This document shows, one piece after another, positions 60,982 to 64,000 of a stretch of 64,000 nt of DNA. The notes beneath the pieces were generated by a model. The model had not been told where the DNA came from, did no database searches, and was given only the letters and a program-made list of their open reading frames with translations. The position numbers and the translations under genes are program-made. Within the stretch, counting starts at the first letter, position 1. Each line of letters opens with the position of its first letter. The stretch is from Pseudovibrio sp. Alg231-02 (GTDB lineage Bacteria; Pseudomonadota; Alphaproteobacteria; Rhizobiales; Stappiaceae): the NCBI RefSeq assembly GCF_900143565.1, contig NZ_FREX01000002.1:558001-622000 (forward strand). The letters run 5' to 3'.

Positions 60982-61686
60982 ATGCGATTTGATGTGCCGC
61001 TGGTCACTGGCCGGCTGATTAAGCGTTACAAACGGTTTCTGGCTGATGTGGCCCTCGATGATGGCGGTGCTGAAATCACAGCGCACTGCGCCAACTCGGG
61101 CTCCATGATGGGTTTGAAAGATCCGGGCATTAAGGTCTGGCTGACGCCTAATGATGATCCAAAGCGCAAGTTGAAATACTCCTGGGAAATGCTCGAGATT
61201 GACGGTGCGATGGTGGGCATCAATACCAGCCGTCCGAATGGCCTGGTCGAAGAGGCGATTGAAGCAGGGCGTATTCCTGAGCTTGTCGGTTATGAGAAGC
61301 TGCGCCGTGAAGTGAAGTACGGCAAGAACTCTCGTATCGATATTCTGCTGGAAGGTGAGGGCGACAAGCGCACCTATGTTGAGGTGAAGAACGTTACGCT
61401 GGCCCGCGAAAATGGTGTCGCAGAGTTTCCTGATGCTGTTACCGTGCGTGGGGCAAAGCATCTGGATGAGCTTGCTGATATGGTCCGGGAAGGCCATCGT
61501 TCTGCTATGGTGTTTCTGATCCAGCGTGATGATTGCGATGCGCTTGTTCTGGCACGTGATATTGACCCGAAATATGGTGAGGCTTTTGATGCAGCTGTAA
61601 AGGCAGGTGTTGAAGTCTACGCGATTGGGTGCCGGCTGGATACTGATGAGATCATAGCTGATCGGGTCATCGAGGTGCGGTGTTGA
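60982..61686 (+). CDS. sfsA: SfsA-family DNA/RNA nuclease
   Basis: This 234-residue protein matches SfsA in full. LVTGRLIKRYKRFLADVALD and ITAHCANSGSMMGLKDPGIK form the N-terminal OB-like part. The C-terminal part has a PD-(D/E)XK-like core with KYGKNSRIDILLEGEGDKRTYVEVKNVTL-type order (seen as SRIDILLEG and TYVEVKNVTL). It was named for sugar fermentation stimulation; newer annotation calls it a nuclease. Here it follows the trkH pair on the plus strand, separated from map. Confidence 0.93.
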   Translation: MRFDVPLVTGRLIKRYKRFLADVALDDGGAEITAHCANSGSMMGLKDPGIKVWLTPNDDPKRKLKYSWEMLEIDGAMVGINTSRPNGLVEEAIEAGRIPELVGYEKLRREVKYGKNSRIDILLEGEGDKRTYVEVKNVTLARENGVAEFPDAVTVRGAKHLDELADMVREGHRSAMVFLIQRDDCDALVLARDIDPKYGEAFDAAVKAGVEVYAIGCRLDTDEIIADRVIEVRC

Positions 61687-61725
61687 GGGAGTAGCTCATA
61701 GAGTTCGATTACTTCTGGTGAGAAT

Positions 61726-62196
61726 ATGTCATTTTATCCAAGAAGCTTCGCAGCTTTGGTATCAATTTTCGTATGGGTCATTATCTTTTGCGTTTGGATG
61801 AGTGGTCTCCAAGATAGCTGGCTTTGGGCGTATGGTTTTATATTTATTCTAGCCTCGATACCATTCCTTTCATTTTGGGGCAGTAGCGGGACGGTTGGTT
61901 GGTGGCGAGCCTTTAGAGGCTCGATCGGATCTTTTGTTTTAGCTGTGTTGTTGTTTTGGGCGCTCACCATAGTAAATGATCCTGCAATTAGGCAGGAGGG
62001 CCTATCTTTGCACTTTGCAAGTCATGTCAGGTCTCTTGTCGGCATGTTCGTGTTCAGTGTTTTCGGTGTTCTTGTTTTTTCTCCAGCTTTTATGTTTGTG
62101 TTCTGGGTCACTCAGAAGGTTTCAATATTTGTCGGTAATCGATGGCCTTCATGGGCAGCAAGCTTCAAAGCAATCAAAAGCTTTCCTTGGATCTAA
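61726..62196 (+). CDS. Four-helix membrane protein of unknown function
   Basis: This 156-residue protein has four hydrophobic segments, near residues 9-27, 33-50, 66-84 and 103-130, separated by short loops with Trp and Arg. I do not recognise a family. It starts 40 bp after sfsA and could be co-transcribed. The AT content appears somewhat higher than its neighbours. Confidence 0.65.
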   Translation: MSFYPRSFAALVSIFVWVIIFCVWMSGLQDSWLWAYGFIFILASIPFLSFWGSSGTVGWWRAFRGSIGSFVLAVLLFWALTIVNDPAIRQEGLSLHFASHVRSLVGMFVFSVFGVLVFSPAFMFVFWVTQKVSIFVGNRWPSWAASFKAIKSFPWI

Positions 62197-62869
62197 GCAA
62201 TCGCTCGAGATTAGTGCGTGCAAGCACTGAAAGCACCGCATGGCACCCCATGCAGCGTTGAACTGAAGTTCCCGGAAGTCGGGATGAGCAAGGCGGCAGG
62301 CAACGCCTGCGCTACTTGTTAGAAATGAGTCTTTGGCATTGGCTACGCACCTTGCCCGGGCATTTTGATATGGACAACATCGCCTCTTATCCTGAAAGAC
62401 ACGATAGCCAGTTTCCTGGAAAGACAACGGCTTTGCTTTGGCAAGTTTCCCGGCCTAAACAGGTCCTCTGTCCCTGACATTTATTGCTCTGGCCAGTAAA
62501 TGTCACTGCGTGATGCCCCTCAAGCTTGGGCCCTTCCTCTCAGACCATGCAGTCACGTCTGAAAATCGGTTCCACCGGACCTTTGAAAGATGCGTTACCT
62601 CTCTCAAAAGCCCCACCCAGCCCACGACACGCTGACGGACGGTCCGCCAGCTGCCCGTCACGTGGGCATGAAGTTAGTATGGAGGCACATTTGAGCAAGG
62701 GGGATAAGTTTGTCTAAGATAGCCGCTAGTTCGATGTTATTCATCGCTTCGTCTCGTGCTGCCAAAATGCATTCGTGAAGGTTGGATCATTACCGGCTTA
62801 TGAACGGAAAAAGCCCCGGCGGTGAGGCCGAGGCTTTTGAAACTCTTATGCAGAATTCCGGTGGGCTGA
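62197..62869. other. Hairpin-rich gap without genes
   Basis: This gap of about 670 bp has no credible gene but has several strong inverted repeats: GCATGG/CCATGC (62238-62253), GCAGGC/GCCTGC (62296-62310), TGACATTTATTG/CAGTAAATGTCA (62475-62505, one G-T pair) and GCCCACG...TGACGG/CCGTCA...CGTGGGC (62620-62667). The right end carries the gpt terminator. It could be a decayed mobile element or hold small RNAs. Confidence 0.55.
62809..62838 (-). terminator. Terminator of gpt
   Basis: AAAGCCCCGGC pairs with GCCGAGGCTTT (one mismatch), and on the minus strand it is followed by T-rich sequence. Confidence 0.75.
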
Positions 62870-63373
62870 TTAGCCTGCGGTATCTTTAGAGATTGGCGGC
62901 TGGAACTGCATGCCCAGATCCCATGGGAAGTACACCCAGGTATCCTGAGAAACTTCAGTCACAATGGTATCAGCCAGATCGCGACCCATTGGCTTGGCGT
63001 AGACGGTTGCAAAGTGTGCTTTTGGCAGCATTTCGCGAACAACTTTTGCAGTCTTACCGGTGTCGACCAGATCGTCGATGATGAGAATGCCTTCACCGCC
63101 TTCAGAGCCGACCACTTTCGGGTCGATTGGCTTGATGACCTTCAACTCGCCCTGATCGTCATAGTCGTGGTAAGATGCAATGCAAACTGTTTCGATGGTG
63201 CGAACACCCAATTCGCGCGCAATAATGCCAGCTGGAACAAGACCACCACGTGTGATGGCTACAATCGCTGTAAATTCGCCTTTGTCGGCGAGGCGCCAAG
63301 AGAGGGCACGGCAATCGCGGTGGAATTGGTCCCAAGAGACCGGGAATGCTTTGGATTGCTGCTGATTATCCAT
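62870..63373 (-). CDS. gpt: Xanthine-guanine phosphoribosyltransferase
   Basis: This 167-residue type I phosphoribosyltransferase salvages xanthine and guanine. The PRPP-binding motif [20 protein letters not shown] is at about residues 95-114, [20 protein letters not shown] gives the N-terminal loop, and the C-terminal [18 protein letters not shown] contains the base-binding Trp-Asp of Gpt. All functional motifs are intact. The CinA-type gene lies 10 bp upstream on the same strand, so the two are probably co-transcribed. Confidence 0.95.
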   Translation of the reverse strand: MDNQQQSKAFPVSWDQFHRDCRALSWRLADKGEFTAIVAITRGGLVPAGIIARELGVRTIETVCIASYHDYDDQGELKVIKPIDPKVVGSEGGEGILIIDDLVDTGKTAKVVREMLPKAHFATVYAKPMGRDLADTIVTEVSQDTWVYFPWDLGMQFQPPISKDTAG

Positions 63374-63383
63374 GTGTCTTCTT

Positions 63384-64000
63384 TCAAAGAAATTTTGTCT
63401 TTGCAGCTTCTACGGCTGCTCGGACGGCTTCACTGGCCTGTTCCAGTACATCATTTGACCTAGATCGCACAACAACCTGTGTGGAAAATACTCCATCTTT
63501 TGACTGCGGATAGGAGCCAATTGAGGTTTCGGGGAAGTTTTTCTGGATTTCCCCTAGGTCTGCGGCAATGCGACTCTCAGGAAGAGTGGCCTCAATAGTC
63601 ACTGACAGCATCTTTTGACTGGTTTCCAGTGTTGGTGCGATGGCATCGACCATGGATTGCATGATGGCCGGTACACCTGCCATGACGTGCACGTTTTCCA
63701 TTCTGAAGCCGGGTGCGATGGACACCTTGTTTTCAATCAGGTCGGCGCCATCAGGCAGGCGGGCCATGCGCTTGCGGGCAGGGGTAAAGTTCTCAGCGCC
63801 GTAGTGATCTTCCAGAAGCTTGTAAGCGCGTGGGTCCAGATCAATTGAGACACCGAAAGCTTTCGCGATGGCATCTGCTGTGATGTCATCATGTGTCGGG
63901 CCGATTCCGCCGGATGTGAACACGTAGGTGTATTCTGCGCGTAGAGCGTTGACGGCTTCGACGATCTTTTCTTCTACGTCAGGCACGACACGCACTTCAG
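63384..64000 (-). CDS. CinA-like molybdopterin-binding (MoCF) domain protein, N-terminus cut by window
   Basis: The frame is open to the right edge, so the N-terminus is missing. The visible 200-odd residues carry [16 protein letters not shown] and [21 protein letters not shown], the MoCF/CinA signature, then a segment [21 protein letters not shown]-like stretch and ALLFHAV-like [14 protein letters not shown]. These are the N-terminal domain features of competence/damage-inducible protein A relatives. The C-terminal deamidase domain of full CinA is absent, as is usual for the alphaproteobacterial short form. It runs into gpt after 10 bp. Confidence 0.9.
   Translation of the reverse strand, partial: EVRVVPDVEEKIVEAVNALRAEYTYVFTSGGIGPTHDDITADAIAKAFGVSIDLDPRAYKLLEDHYGAENFTPARKRMARLPDGADLIENKVSIAPGFRMENVHVMAGVPAIMQSMVDAIAPTLETSQKMLSVTIEATLPESRIAADLGEIQKNFPETSIGSYPQSKDGVFSTQVVVRSRSNDVLEQASEAVRAAVEAAKTKFL

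Noticed and set aside
62526-62717. A 63-residue plus-strand frame near 62.6 kb
   Set aside because: Composition looks like translated non-coding DNA and the frame crosses a strong bipartite hairpin.
1-64000. Prophage, insertion sequence or integrative element
   Set aside because: No integrase, transposase, phage structural gene or paired attachment repeat was recognised in the window.

Overview
The window looks like chromosomal DNA of a marine alphaproteobacterium of the Hyphomicrobiales, probably close to Stappiaceae such as Pseudovibrio. This is an inference from gene content: an ATPase-inhibitor zeta subunit, separate purC-purS-purQ with a purine-linked small membrane protein, a fused indolepyruvate ferredoxin oxidoreductase next to an Lrp regulator, a DUF6867 gene in a liv operon, and rhizobial-type palindromic repeats. 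No rRNA, CRISPR array, intact insertion sequence or prophage is visible.

Layout. 0-4 kb: a cut-off FUSC-like membrane protein, a peroxiredoxin, an AraC regulator and a chromate transporter. 3.5-6.4 kb: purQ, a 35-residue membrane protein, purS and purC (minus strand), then the zeta subunit. 6.5-13.4 kb: HpcH/HpaI aldolase, rpe, a BASS-type transporter, Lrp, and the 1161-residue indolepyruvate oxidoreductase. 13.5-18.5 kb: a TetR-controlled RND efflux operon with three 20-bp operator repeats. 18.7-26.7 kb: a P1 peptidase, a flavin reductase and a complete branched-chain amino acid ABC operon. 26.8-30 kb: small exported proteins, including one LprI-like and two AprI/Inh-like inhibitors. 30-39 kb: LysR/tautomerase, MazG-like, a CoxE/MoxR pair, TrmN6-like methyltransferase, DUF2007, polyprenyl synthase, a Tat-exported small protein and catalase. 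39-50 kb: ispE, a TPR protein, ppdK, a MeaB-type GTPase, a GGDEF-EAL protein, radC and map. 50.4-61 kb: tRNA-Leu(UAA), a YHYH peptide, an L,D-transpeptidase, a LysR/OFA/DUF3360 transport module and two tandem trkH genes. 61-64 kb: sfsA, a small membrane protein, gpt and a cut-off CinA-type gene.

The strongest new signal is a regulatory motif with fixed spacing (TCTAT at offset 0, ATAGA/ATTGA at 11, TCTAT ending at 26). It lies upstream of the LysR gene at 51.9 kb and again upstream of the OFA-family (oxalate/formate type) transporter and of the DUF3360 membrane protein. It resembles OxyR-type sites, although the LysR protein lacks the OxyR cysteine pair and looks like the regulators found beside formate dehydrogenase operons. 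It predicts that the uncharacterised DUF3360 transporter works with organic-anion (formate/oxalate-like) transport.

Other signals are a multi-helix RNA candidate upstream of the tandem trkH genes, a three-hairpin leader before the amino acid binding protein, an exactly 10-bp-phased GCG repeat, a hairpin directly before the tRNA-Leu and a U-U mismatch in its acceptor stem, and the in-frame tail of a lost duplicate gene at 28.5 kb.
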